NCBI RefSeq assembly: GCF_954871325.1
Contig: NC_088776.1
Location: forward strand, 50,796,569-50,860,568
Direction: 5' to 3'
Length of the DNA: 64,000 nt
DNA from: Gordionus sp. m RMFG-2023
Lineage: Eukaryota > Nematomorpha > Gordioida > Chordodea > Parachordodidae
Shown: positions 35,630 to 48,758 of the stretch, one piece after another
Numbering within the stretch: the first letter of the stretch is position 1
How the letters are laid out: every line of letters begins with the position of its first letter
Made by a program: the position numbers and the translations under genes
Notes under the pieces: model-generated
What the model was told of the DNA's origin: nothing
Databases searched by the model: none
Seen by the model: only the letters and a program-made list of their open reading frames with translations

Positions 35630-38464
35630 TCACAAAAAAAGGGTGGATTGAGCTTGATTTCGGTCATCATTAGAGCCCGCTATTTTGTCGGGAGACTGCG
35701 GATCTGTCATTTTGTTACGATTTTGTATGCTGGAAGATTTTTTGCACTTATAACGCCTGTTTTGAAACCTTATCCATATTTAAATATAATATTTTAATTA
35801 GAGCCTTACAGCTTGTTCTAACCCATTCAACCATAATTTATTATTTGCCTCGAGGGAGCTTTTTTTAAGAAAGTAAAATTTTTATAATTTTTTTTTCTCT
35901 TTCGAATCTGACTATATTGTTTTTTTAAAAAAAAATAAGATATAGGCCGAACCCTGGTTCGTCTTATTTCTGAAACTTATTTCTGCTTAGACCAGCCTAT
36001 TCAGATTTTGAACTAGGGGCGCCCTATTCTGTTTTTGCTTTAAGTGCGTACTAAATCTAAATAGCCTTTCTTTTTATATATTCTTTATAGAGGAAGGCTA
36101 AATAGACGACTAAACTGATTTCTGTTAAAAAATAAGGAGTCAGGAATCAGCCTTAGAGTTTGATCAGACTCGAATAAAATAAAATTACAGAGCCGCGCCT
36201 GAAAAAATAAGACCGTGCGGGTTCCAATTATAATTATTTATCCTAAAAAAAGAAACCATATTTTGACTTGAGTATTCGTTAGCTTGACTCGCCTAGCTAA
36301 TTTGTCTCTTTCGTAGGAAGTGAGGTAATTCTTTTCGCTAAATATATTTTCCAATTCCCGGATCTGATTCTGGCTGAACAAAATCCTTTGCCTTCTCTTC
36401 CGGGCTCCGTCCTCCCCCTCTTCTTTACCTAAAATTATTCGCGGGTAATCCTCGTTCATTTCTCCGAACCTCAATTTATTCATAAAATCGCCGTTTATGA
36501 TAGACGCTTTTGTTTTACCCAAGTGGCGCTCGTTTTTTATTTCACCCTCGTTGGGACATCTACCACTCAAAAGGGATACCATGTCCTTCTTAATAGGTTC
36601 TTCAAAAGATGAGGATGAAAAGGCAAACGGGTTGCTCGGCTTGCTTAAACTATTTTCGATATAATTTCTCCAACCCAAAAATAAGGAAGGTTGGGAAAAG
36701 GTATGAGTAAAAGGAGTCGTCAAATGAGGAAAGTGGTGCTGCATCAGAGCTTCGTAAATAAACTGAGTCATGAACTGCGAAGATGCCCTGGAAGATATGT
36801 AATTGGGGGAGATAAAGGAAGTTAGACCTAAAAAAAATTAAATAATCGAAATAGAAATAATTATATATAAACAAATGAAATACTTTTTATAATTATTATT
36901 TGTTCAATGTGGGGTTATTGTTGACATTAGCCCTAACAAAATCCAACAAATTTGTTCTAACTTTCTAATCCACGCTTAAATTAAGTTAGGGTTTAAGAAC
37001 TGTAGTAGTGTTTTTTTAATTAGCAGGGTCACCCCAAAAGATTTGAATTATTTTGAGGATTTAGTTATAAAAATAAGCATCCCTATTGGACTTAAATGAT
37101 AATAACCGAATAAATCAATTTCAATATTTGAGCAAAGTTTAGATAGAATTTTAACGATCATATCCTTTAAATGCGATAGAGGAGGGGAGGGGGTTCGAAT
37201 CGGCTAATTAACTATACTAGACAAATAGTTTGATCGAACCAGTTAAACTTTATAATAAAATCTAAATTTATGAGTAATAAAAGTATTTTAAAAATGGTTT
37301 TTTTTTCATTCTAAAATTGGATAACATAATTTTTGCAGAGCGGAGAGAAGTTTTCTTTTGATATAATGGAGTGAGAAAAAATAAATAAATTGAAACAAAT
37401 GTTATAAACAAGTGTATTTCTTAATAATAATTATAGAAAAATTTATATTATACATTGGATTGGATGGGAAAAGTCAAAAGGCAAATCGCAAAAGCACACT
37501 AAACAGGCATGAATTTAAACATTTACTTATAACAGGCTTAAATATATTCTCCATTTTTAAGCAAACAGTGTATCAACTAACATGAGCCTAGAATTCTCAC
37601 ATTTTAAAGAGTTCTATGTATGATACATATAATATTAAATTATTAATAAATTATTAACATTTTTTTTTGGTGAGATAAACCCAAACCTAAAATCAAGGAT
37701 TAATCGCTGAATTTCGTTTAAAATCATCTAGTTTCAATATTTTGGAAAAAAGCATTTGAATTATTTTTTGATTAATATTTTATTTTTAGTCTTAAACATG
37801 GATTTTTTTCCTCAACTTTAAATTATGTTTTGATGGTGTTTTTTAAATTTTAAGGTCTGATTTTTCTAGAAATATATTACGGCAAGTTTAGCCTATCTTA
37901 TGAATTGTAGGCAATTTTGCCGTTATAATTTATATAAGAATCTATGGAAAACTAATATAAATTTTAAGTTCAAAACTTTATGGCGAAATTGTCTGAAATT
38001 TATAGAGTAGATATTGTTGAAATACATTTCTGGTAAAATCACTTAAATTTATAAAAACACGCTTCTGGAAATGATTTAAAGTTGAAACATTTCTGGGAAA
38101 AACTCATTGCCGCTAATATATATATACCTAAGCAAAAAAGTTTTAAATACTTATAGAATCCATATTATTATTATCCACACAGTGTTAATAATTATAATTA
38201 AATCAGATCAGAAATGTAAAAATCTATTTCCTGTAAAATCAGATTCTTAGAGGATTCCCGATTAATCGTCATTTCAGAAATAACTTAACACATAATGTAT
38301 AACATCCTTTTCATTATTTAGCATTAAAAAATAAATAAACTTGTATAAAAATGATTAGTCATATTTTGTTCCGCCTCGCTCATTCCTAGATTCATTTTAA
38401 GTGGTCGGAGTTTTGATTCAGAAAATTCTCTTCTTGGATCAGTTCCGCGATTGTCCTCTTCCAT
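35630..38464 (-). CDS. NK-2-class homeobox transcription factor, 3 exons
   Basis: Exons in transcript order: 38464-38341 (ATG at 38464-38462), 36827-36257, 35768-35630 (stop TGA 35632-35630). The phases agree and give 277 residues. The homeodomain runs from KRRQRILFSQNQIRELE to WFQNRRYKCKK. R5, F8, L16, F20, W48, F49, N51 and R53 are all present, and Tyr54 is the hallmark of the NK-2 class. Position 52 is Arg rather than the usual His. The protein ends about 25 residues after the homeodomain. Such factors specify cell type by binding DNA in the nucleus. The intron before 35768 splits codon 48. The first exon is less certain: it is chosen by phase, start codon and donor. I did not see an NK decapeptide/TN motif. 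Confidence 0.8.
36257..36827 (-). CDS. Main exon of the homeobox gene
   Basis: Opens after TTTTTAG with a phase-1 junction reading LTSFISPNYISSR. Then comes a low-complexity Phe/Ser/Pro-rich region, an acidic stretch (KEEGEDGARKRR) and the homeodomain up to KIW. The donor is ATATG|GTTTCT, which leaves two bases of the Trp48 codon. Confidence 0.85.
37796..38130. repeat. Foldback repeat in the homeobox intron
   Basis: Left arm CCTCAACTTTAAATTATG and TCTGATTTTTCTAGAAATATATT; right arm GAAATACATTTCTGGTAAAATCAC and ATGATTTAAAGTTGAAAC. Same family as 10780-11050 and 56822-57210. Confidence 0.55.
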
Positions 38465-41400
38465 AGCAAGAATAGTGTTTATGGAGAAATTCATAAGGAG
38501 ATAATAACAGCTATACCTATTATATATATTTTTTTTAAAAACTACGCTATATCAAATAGTTCGACACACAAAAAAATTGGTAAAAAAAATGTATATTTTT
38601 TTTATAAGAAGGTTCTATCTAATATGTCACATAAAAAAGTTCGAACTTTTATTTCATTTTTTAGGCAGACGGAAGATGTTGATCATTTCAAAATATAATA
38701 TTACTATATTATAAATAATCAAAATGATTCCTTTTATAATAATAAAAAATATATCGCATCAAATTTTATAGATTATATAATTGAAAACTTTCAAGTTATT
38801 CCTTTCATTTTTAATTTTTAATCAAAAAATTTATATATATATTTAAAAAAAATGATTTAAAATTAATTGGTAAAAAATAAAATACTAAATATAAATTGGG
38901 AAAAATATATGATATTACCAGAAAATAATTAATTAATTTTCTTTTTTAAAATTTCAAATCTTTTTCAAAAAAAAAACAACAGAAAAAGAGTTTTTTTTTA
39001 GGGATACATTCATTATAAAAAGAAACCATCACCATCAGTATCACATAAGTGATGATATGTATATAAGGGGGAATTGAATTCGTTTTTAAAGTGTTGATGA
39101 GATGATGATGAATAAATTTTATCAAAAATAAGAAGTGAACTGGACATAAATAAGATTATTAAATTATACATATGTGTATACAAATTATAACATTTTCACC
39201 GGTAACATGTGTGTGACTCTAACGTATATCGTATTTTTTTTAAAAAATCTACTTGAGCTTGACCTTGTGGTTTCTTTTTAGCATTTTTCTCCATGTTTTT
39301 CCTTTTAGATTTTAAATGGCATGCATTTATTTTTAATATTTATTTTATAATATTAAATGTAAAATAAAAGCTTTATGGAAAAAAAAATTAAAATTATAAA
39401 ATAAAAAGAAAAGAAAAGAAAAGTAAAGAAAAGAAAAGAAAAGAAAAGAAAAAAAGAAATGCGTTTTTTAAAAAAAAATAAAGAAGGGTGACCAATAAGG
39501 AATCTATCTAGATCCTTTTAAGAAAAACCAAATATAATAATGAATGACGACTGCCAATGGACCTATTCTATAAACTTTTATATTTTCCCTATTACATATA
39601 AACTAAGCATGGGGAGAAAAATTAAAGGGTCTATGCAAGAATGCCTATATAGCTTTCTGACAAATATCAGTTTTAAATCCTAAGTTTGAACAAGTTTTTT
39701 AGCCTGGCCATTAAATTATTTTGTCTACGTGGTTCGGCCGGGTTCTGAATAATTTTTTAAGAATTAAAAAAAAATAACTTTAAAAAATTTACGAATTAAC
39801 TGCCCTTACTTTAGAAATATATTATAAACACTTTTTCAAGGACCGGAATTTCCGTTCTAGCCATTAATTCAGGAGACTTCATTACATATTTAGCGAAGGA
39901 GATAATATTTATTTTTATTTATGTATAAATTTTTCATTAAATTCGATTATAATTCAAACCGTTAGAATTTGTGATATACATCAATCAACATCATAGGCAG
40001 AATAAGTTATTTCGCAATTTAGTAGGTATACACGATTCCTCGATAATATTCTAAGAAAGACCTCATTTGTTATATTTATTATTCAATATAATTGACTTAA
40101 GCTCCCATTTTTTATGTTTATTTGTATATTAGAATTTTCCGTTAAATTCAATAAAATCCCCCTTTTTAAGGCATCTAATTTATTTTCTTTTCAAATATGG
40201 GCATGCACCATTTTAACATTTAACACAACATTTTTTTCAAGTAAAAATAAAATATCTTATCTTATTATTTAAAAAAAATATTACGTTAATTTAAAAAATG
40301 GATATAAATTGTGGTAGAAAGCTTTTAAGAAAATGATATTTTATCAAATTCCTAAACGGGCCCCATTAATATAACATTCAAAGTATATAAATATAACAAA
40401 TCTAAAATAAACTTTTTGAATAGTATTGTATTGTGAATCAAGCTAAATAATATTATTTTAAAAATTTGGTTTATAATTAGATTGGCCTAAATAATTCTCC
40501 AGGTTCTTTAACCACAGATTCTATATATCATATCTCAAAAGATAACGGAAGTAAATAAATAAACGATGTAATTTGAAAGAGTTATATAATTATTAAACTA
40601 TTTCCATTTTATTTTTTGCAATAATCTCAAGTTTACCTACTTAATTTTTATACATAAACTATAGTAATGTAAACATCTCAATTAAGAAAAACTTTGCAAA
40701 ATTTTGATTACCCTAATTACGAAGTTAATGCTTCCGCAGCTGAACGCAGCAGGCTATGCGAACACTGAACAGCATTATATATACTTTTAAAAAAAAGTTA
40801 TATATAATCCCTATGCCTCATTCATCTCCTTTAAATGAACTAATTAACTTATACAACATCTTCTACCCTAATAAAAAGATCATTTTAAGATATAACGAAA
40901 AAATTGAAAGAAGGAAAAATAAGCCTCATTTGAAAGAAGTAATTAGGTATTAACTGTATAAATATTATTTTGACAATTCATTTAAATAATTGCTAATAAT
41001 AAATTACGAAGTCAATCACAATTTTAATATTAAAAAATATTTGTTAATTTTTATTAAATCTCATAATCATAACAAGAAAAAATGTTTGTAGTTTTTTTTA
41101 TTAATCCTTTAATTTCTTCGAGTTTTAAAACTCTTCCTTTTTTTTTGCGATGCAGAGAAGATGCGAATAAAATTAAATGAGGGTTTTTAAAGTATCAAAT
41201 TATTTCAAATCAATTGACATATGATAAATATCAAAAAATATTTATTATGGATAATTTTATTATAATCTAATATTTCGATAAATTGTTATGATAACTTTTA
41301 CTATGATCCTTCGCTCTATTAAAAAAAAATCAAAATTTTTAGAGATTAACTTAACTAATGGATTATCTCTCGTATAAAATATTAGTTAGTAATATTATTA

Positions 41401-42710
41401 TAATAATTATTATATACATAATATAAATATTGGTTAATATTATTTAAAATAAAAAAATTTTAATTTATAAAATGAATATAATTGGCTAGAAGTGGATAAA
41501 CTCTTTGTATGGATAAAATGTATAGCAAATCAAAATATCTGTAAAGAAAACATTTACAGGCCTGACGAAAATATATAAATATTTCATTTTTTTCAATTTC
41601 TGATTTTATTTTTCCAACCCTGACGGTTTTTAAAAAACCCCAACATCATCATGATTTTAAAAAATAAAGATCATTGGCTCCAATATATATTTAATTATTA
41701 AAATATAAATAGAAATTAGGAATCTGGAACGACTCAAGTTATTAATATAACACTGTTTGTATATCACAATAAACAGTGATATCGATTATATTATGCATTA
41801 TTAGAACTCCTATAGAAATGAGAAGGATATGTATTAATATTTGTATGTGGAAGAGCTTGAGCTTGGATACCAATTTCAAAGCTCACTCGGCTAAAATAAA
41901 CGATTAATACAATAGAAATGATATTTTATAAAATATTTTTAAAAAATTTAGTAAAGATTTTGAAAAAGTAGGACAGAAATTTGATCATTTTACTCAAGGG
42001 AGCTTAGAGTTAAGAATATCTTTCCTAACTCAGTAATCAACAAAAAAACACTATTCTCAACCCGACCCCCTCAGTTTTTTTAAAATCATTACAAGAGTTT
42101 GTATATATTATAACATAGAATAAAAAAATTTTAAGCCTCTAACTCCAAGCAGCGGCTGAAATACAGGCCTCTAAATATCGAAAAAATGGGGCATTGGGCA
42201 AAATGCTCTTCTTAATTTTAAATATCCCTGGATACAATCGAGCTAGAAGCGTCATTTAAATTTCTTTATATAGCCTATTGGTAGACCTACAATGTTAATT
42301 ATTTTTAAATATTTTAAAAGGCAAAACCCGGAAATTGAAAACCGCACAAAAAACCAGAAATACTCATAAAAACAAATATAGCCATTTTTTTCCCTCTCAA
42401 ATTTTTTAATGTATAGTTATAGGACTATTAAATAAATAAATAAGCAAATTTTCAAGTTAGATCGAGCTTAAGTTTAGGAGATATGGCATTTTAATCATCA
42501 GTTTATTGCAAAAATCTAAATAAATATTTGATATTAATCAGTAATTGTTAAAAGTCAAAATCTATCAAATATTTTATGTATAATATTTAAAAGAATAGCT
42601 ATTAATGATCTAGTAAAAATTGAGAGGGAGAGGGTGGAAAGGGGGAACTTTGGTTAAGTTATTTGATGAATTGAATTCTTCTCATAAAAGTAACTTAAAA
42701 AATTTTTTGA
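38465..42710. other. Gene-poor AT-rich spacer
   Basis: No supported gene. A short purine tract of AAAAG repeats lies at 39405-39457. The longest frames are short and lack family resemblance. Confidence 0.5.
39405..39457 (+). repeat. (AAAAG)n purine microsatellite
   Basis: About ten AAAAG units with one AGTAAAG interruption, all purine on the plus strand. Confidence 0.9.
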
Positions 42711-43055
42711 TTAATTTATTGAAGACAAAATTAAATTTGTATATATTGTAAATTCAATAATTTTCACAATATGAAAATAGTTTAACTTTAATTTAATCTT
42801 CCCTAAGTTGCTTAAAAGCATGAATATTCTGATTTCGGGAATGGGTTTGACATTTTGAACAAGATATTTTTTCATATTCATCATCTTTACATGTGCGTAA
42901 TTAACTCCAGCGATATTTACTTTATAAAAATTAAATAAATCTAAGGCGCTTAACATTTGATTCTCATATGGACCCTGAAGGTAACACTTTGTGCTAACCC
43001 TTAGGTAATGTTTGCCATATGCTATTACGAAAAATACATTTCGCTTTGATTCCAA
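42711..43055 (-). CDS. Unrecognised 114-residue frame
   Basis: An open frame starting MESKRNVFFVIAYGKHYLRV, with composition (Tyr, Asn, Lys, Cys) more balanced than chance AT-rich frames. I do not recognise a domain. It is surrounded by transposon debris, so it may be part of a mobile-element protein or may not be expressed. Confidence 0.2.
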   Translation of the reverse strand: MESKRNVFFVIAYGKHYLRVSTKCYLQGPYENQMLSALDLFNFYKVNIAGVNYAHVKMMNMKKYLVQNVKPIPEIRIFMLLSNLGKIKLKLNYFHIVKIIEFTIYTNLILSSIN

Positions 43056-43824
43056 CTTAAGTTTAGATGGCTTAGATTATAATTTTATTCATATATTGAC
43101 TACTACACCATAAGAAAAAAAATTTTTTGATAAATTTTTAAATTCTGATTTTAAGAATACCAATCATTTTAGTTTAGAAAAAAAAAAATTGCATTAAAGC
43201 TCACTTTTATATCAATATACTTTCTTTAAAATTAGAATATAATTCCTTATGATAGCATAAAATAAGTATCTTCTTTGATTGGTTCTCTCTTTTAACCTTT
43301 ATTTATATAAAACGGTTTTTACCAAGCACACACGACCCTTTTAATAGGAATTATGAAATTTTCAAATTATCTATAAAATAGTCTCGAAACAACTTTTATA
43401 ATATTTGGATTGGATAAAACATCCTTTTCCTTGGCCATTTTTTTTTGCTATCCTTATCATGGATTCAGTCTTAGAAAATTCTTCTCGTTTTTAAGGTCCA
43501 AGAATTTGGTAAAACAGACCATATCTGAATTTTTCATTTCGTAAATGTGTTGTTTGATTTTTATTTTTCAATTGCTTAATGATTTCACATTCATCGCTCA
43601 TATTAAAATTATGTTCTGAAAAAAATTTTCAAAACATATTTCTTAATTATTTATGTCAGATAATGCAAATTTTATCCTTAATGATTTATTCTGGTTAATC
43701 ATCCAAGGATTTCTTATGTCTTTAGAACACATATGTTTATGAAATTATGCGAATTTTTGGAACGAAATAAATATAATACATACAATAGCCCCCCTCCCAA
43801 CCTTATTTTATTGTTTCTTTAAAT

Positions 43825-44141
43825 CAGAGACCTGTAATAACGGCCCTTAGCCCCTGTACACGGACCGTGCCGTATTTTAATTTTTTTAAATATACCCAGG
43901 TCAGGCCTAAATTTTTTTTTGAAAATATCCAGGCTGGACCGTGACAAAGATTTTATTTAAAAAATACCCGGGCCGGGCCCTAATATTTTAAATTTCTATT
44001 ATTATTTATAATAATTAAAAATAAATATAATATATTTTAAAAATCCAGGCCAGGCCCGGCCTGACTTGAAAATATAAAACCTGGCCAGGCCGAAAACATT
44101 TCAAACTGGACCGGGCTATGCAAAGGGTACTGCAGGTCTTA
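43825..44141. mobile_element. CAGAGACCTG MITE, GC-rich GGCCCGGCC core
   Basis: Starts CAGAGACCTGTAATAACGGC and ends GGTACTGCAGGTCTTA. The interior repeats CCAGGCC / GGCCCGG several times between AT-rich spacers. Related to 25851-26183 and 33841-34038. Confidence 0.65.
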
Positions 44142-44862
44142 GATTTATATATATATAAAATATTTGAGAAAAAAAAATACCGATTTGATTTTATGATCAT
44201 TTCCGGTTTTTGACATTCAAATTTTTCTAACAATATTTAAAATTATATAATTCTAAAGGCAGGCCTAGCATTAAGTTATATAAAGAAATTCAAATGATGC
44301 TTTTATCTTATTCATATCTAAAGATATTTGAAATTAAAGAGAGAGCATTTTTCCCAAAATGTCTTATTATTTTGACCTTTATAGACCCGTAGCTGAGGGG
44401 CTGTTTGAAGTTGGAAGCTAAAATTTTATTTATTTTCTTTAATATATGCAAACTCTAGCAAAAATTTTAGAAAGATCTGAGGGAGTACGGATTAGTTTAA
44501 AAACTCAGGTTGATTTCTCATGGAATTCACCATATACTACTTATCCATAGCGCATAAATTAATATGAATAATTAATTTATAATACGATTTTTGAATAAAA
44601 TGTGTTTGATTTATAGATATTTTTTTCTCAAAAGTGAATAAAGTGATCTAAACAAGAAATCAAAAATGCCCTCATTTCAAGTCCTCTGTAGCTAATCACC
44701 AATTTGATCGGTGAGAATATTCGAGTTATATTTATGACTAATTATTCAGCGTTGTTTGGAACCGATTCTTACCAATCAGAACTAGTTGTTATCGCACGCG
44801 AACCAGCTGGTAATTAAAAGCGAACCCCGCTAGAATTTATTCGTGGAACATAATGTTAAGAG

Positions 44863-45722
44863 TAGGGGAGACTGGGTTCTCATTTTAAAATTAAATAGAC
44901 TAGAAGGTTTGAATTTTATCCTAATATAGCTTTTATTAGTATGTATCAATAAGCGAATCATTTTGAATTAATTAATTATTAAAAATTTTATTTAAGAAAT
45001 AAAATTTTGCTGTAAAATTTTAAAGATTTTTACATGACAGAATTTTAATTTTTATAAGCATTTATTTATAAATTAAATTTTATAGCAAAGTTCTAACCCT
45101 CTTTTATAATTTGAGAAAGTTTTATAAGTATTATTTCAATCATGATTCAATTTAAAGCAAGTTATACATGTTAATTATAGCAGTTAATATGAAAAAAATA
45201 TTTCAAAATCTTGGAAATAAAATTTCATGCATGTGTATGATTGGCATCCAGATTTATGCTATCATAATCTCTCCTTTAAACCTTTATTTTTATATGTTCA
45301 AAATATTTATTAAATTAACCAAAATTAAGTTTCAATTTATATATATATATTAGTTTCAATTTAAAAGTATTATGATATTTTGAAAAATAAAATAATAAAA
45401 TTATTCTATACGTATCATTATTAAAAAATAAAACTGCATTTCTATTTATTATGGCCTACAAAAATTGATATGGTTTAGGAAGTCACTTGAAGGGATTTGC
45501 CTTACCCCGCTATTGGAACTTGTTGGACAAAATTTTCACTTTTATAAAAAAATATTATAAAAATATGTATATATTCTTAAAATATTTTATAAGGCACCTT
45601 TACAGAGTATAATTTTAGGTATCGATTCGGAGCTATAGCCGATTGATTTTCATAATATATAAAGAAACACAGGAGCTATAGCTGATTTTGTAAATATCGG
45701 TTTGACTGGCTCCGTCTCCCTT
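44863..45722. mobile_element. 0.86-kb terminal-repeat element, copy 1
   Basis: Starts TAGGGGAGACTGGG; the right end is GGCTCCGTCTCCC, its imperfect complement. Shares most of its length in direct orientation with 46811-47728, including TATTCTATACGTATCA and TTTATTATGGCCTA. No coding sequence is visible. The superfamily is not determined. Confidence 0.7.
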
Positions 45723-46051
45723 ATAAATCAAATCATGGGTTCATAATTGAATTTGAAAAAAAATATATAAAATCTGTTCACAATCACAAATATGAAAACA
45801 TGACTATAAATAATATTTATGAATATTAAGTGCAGGTTGAGTACGGGTTAACTACTATTAGAGATTCATACATATTAATTACTATATATGAACAGGATTG
45901 GAGGGAGGCCATTTGAGATTATTTGTTAAATTTCTTGGTAATTAATTATAAGGTGAAAAGTAATAGATTAGCTGTTACATTAGTTATATTATAATATTGT
46001 GTTAATGTTTGATATATTGCAATATACATTACTTTTGCACATTGTAGATAT

Positions 46052-46285
46052 ATGTATATACCATGTGAATTAAATAAATACATCTTTCAAGATATCAAAC
46101 TGTCAAATAGAATAAGTATAATAATGTGTCCATTTGCGATATTTGGTACAAATATAAAGTTATTGACAACATATAAAACAAAAATGCGAATTGAAAATTA
46201 TTTGGATTTAGACCTATTTATGAACTTAAATAAAATTCCAAATAATTATGAGATACATCTAATATTAGCGTTTACTAAAGGTTAG
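46052..46285 (+). CDS. Unrecognised 77-residue frame
   Basis: Begins MYIPCELNKYIFQDIKLSNR. It lies between the two 0.9-kb terminal-repeat elements. No domain is recognised. Possibly an element-encoded fragment, possibly chance. Confidence 0.15.
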   Translation: MYIPCELNKYIFQDIKLSNRISIIMCPFAIFGTNIKLLTTYKTKMRIENYLDLDLFMNLNKIPNNYEIHLILAFTKG

Positions 46286-46810
46286 AGAATATGGCTGAGA
46301 TATAAAAAAAAGAATATAATTTCCATAAATCTTATGGGGATATCATAAAAGATAAGGAAACATTAATATGCATATTCAAAAAATACTATATTTTTTATTT
46401 GATAATACTATCCTATGCCGCCGAAGGTAGGAGGCAGTTTTCCAGTTTGGCGATCTTATAAAATTTTGAGTCAAGTAGGTTTTCCAGTTTGGAGATCGGA
46501 TAAAATTTTAAGTCAAAATTGGAAGCTACAATAAACATGAGGGGACCAATAAACCTGTAGAAAATTATCTATGAACCCATTAATTGGATGTAAAATTTCA
46601 AAATGCACTAATGAAGTTTATTAATATAATGATCCTTGACCTAGAAAATAACAGGGTAAAAGAGTGACCTTGGAAAAGCTCAAGATAGGGATTGGAAAAA
46701 TAAGCAGCTTAATAAACAATAAAATATAAAAGAATCCGTTATGTTTAAAAAAACGCGTTAGTCGCCACTCAAAAAAGTAACATGTAATTTTTTACTTAAA
46801 AAATACAAAA

Positions 46811-47728
46811 TAAGAGAGATTGGGGTTAGGTAAACCCCGGGACTTGACAAACCACTTAATCTCATTTTAAAATTAAATACATCAGAAGGTTAAAATTTTA
46901 TCCTAATATAGTTTTTATTAGTTAACATCTATAGACAAAAAATCTTTTGAAATAATTAATTATTAAAAATTTTATTTAAGAAATATAATTTTGATGAAAT
47001 TTTCAAAAGATTTTTACATAATTTTAATTTTTTAAAATATATAATCATTTATATGTAAGTTAAATTCTATAGCAAAGTTTAAACATTCTACTATAATTTA
47101 GGTTAGTTTTATGAGTATTTATCATATCTATATATTATTTCAATCATGATTTGTCAATTTAGAGCTAGCGGGGTTTGCCAAACATACTGGCACTTAATAA
47201 TGAAAAAAATTTCAAAATCTTGAAAAGGCAAATTCATGGCTGTTTATAATTGGTATTTAGGATTTATGCTAAGAAATCTTAATCTCTCCTTAAAATTTAT
47301 TCTATTATGTCCAAAATGTTTATTAAATTACCCAAAATCAAGTTTCAATTTTTATATATAATTACCTTCAATTTATAAGTATTATGATATTTTTAACAAT
47401 AAAACAATAAAATTATTCTATACGTATCAATATTAATAAATAAAATGCATTTCAATTTATTATGGCCTAAAAAACCAATGGTTTAGGAAGCCCCTTGAAG
47501 TGGTTTGCCTCACCCCGTTATTGGGGCTTGGTTGAACAAAAATTTCCCTTTTACAAAAATTAAAATTTAAAAAAAAAGATTATATTCTTAAGATTTTTTA
47601 TTAGGCACCTTTATAGAGTATAGTTTTAGGTATATAATCATATATTATTTTTTATATTATCTAAAAAAAACCAGGAGCTATAACCAATTTTGTAAAAATC
47701 GGTTTGACTAAACCCCAGTCTCTCCTAT
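46811..47728. mobile_element. 0.92-kb terminal-repeat element, copy 2
   Basis: Starts TAAGAGAGATTGGGGTTAGG and ends CTAAACCCCAGTCTCTCCTA. The termini are inverted. It is a direct repeat of 44863-45722 with roughly 2-kb spacing; many small differences show that the copies are old. Confidence 0.7.
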
Positions 47729-48344
47729 TATAAATAAATATTCATTTTTTCCTATAGATAAATTATACAAAAGGAATAAAATTTATCTACGATTATCGGC
47801 GTTTCGAATTAGCCGTTTCCTAATAAATTGATAGAGGCGTGGGTGGCGGTACATATTTTATAAAATGAAATCTATTTATAATTCATTGTATTACACTTTT
47901 TTATAATTCATTTGGGCACTCCGAGTGTGGCATTATTGATCGAGATATCTAGTGTTATTAAAGGCGTTGCTTGGAAATATGTATGCTATTTTAACTATAT
48001 ACACGAATTTGATGTCTGCCTATTATCTCGAACTTGAATCACATTCTCTGCATTTTTATGATGCTTTAATTTAAAATGTATAATTAAAAATTGCAATGAT
48101 GTCGTAAAATTCAATTTAAATATTCTTGAAACAATTTTAAGATCTTTAAATCTCGTATCAAATAGTTTCGCTAATATCTGATGTGAAATATATATCTAAT
48201 AGATCTTTATTAATGAAAATATTAAATAAAAAATTATTACATACGGGAATGGAAACATATGGTCAAGCTTTTGCTTTTCTCTTAGACAAAAGATATGTGA
48301 GAACAGACCCGATACAAGCTTTACCCATTTATGGAGGTTGATGT

Positions 48345-48359
48345 GGGGGGGGGGGGGGG
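48345..48359 (+). repeat. G15 homopolymer
   Basis: Fifteen G in a row in very AT-rich DNA. Capable of intramolecular G-quadruplex formation in principle. Confidence 0.9.
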
Positions 48360-48535
48360 TAAAAAAAATTCCAACACCATAAAACGAATATTTAAGTAAT
48401 TTGAACATTGAAATACACGATTTTATTTATAAAATATCACATATAAAATATACAATGATCAAATATGTTTAAAAATTCGATGGATGAAAAGAATTGACTT
48501 ATAGCTGGAAAGGAATAAATTGATTTAATAATATT

Positions 48536-48741
48536 TGTTGATCGATTGATTTTTATTTAACTTAAATTGTTATTATAGCCTTTAACTATATATTTCGTTT
48601 AAATTGTTTTTTTATAATACATATATATATATATCTTATTTTATATTTATTTAAAAGTATATCATTTTAGTTTTAGAATAAAATTATTATAAATTAAAAT
48701 CTCCACCGTTATCTTTCACCACTGTTATCACCTATATAACA
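48536..48741 (+). repeat. 5' LTR
   Basis: TGTTGATCGATTGATTTTTA to CACCTATATAACA. Differs from the 3' LTR by only a few small indels and substitutions near the TA-rich middle. Confidence 0.9.
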
Positions 48742-48758
48742 TGGTCGGCCCCGGAATG
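48742..48758 (+). promoter_or_regulatory. Putative tRNA primer-binding site
   Basis: TGGTCGGCCCCGGAATG directly follows the LTR. It opens with TGG, which pairs with the CCA end of a tRNA. The tRNA itself is not identified. Confidence 0.6.

Noticed and set aside
37186-37202. GGTTCGAATC string like a tRNA box B
   Set aside because: No box A, no acceptor stem and no cloverleaf around it.
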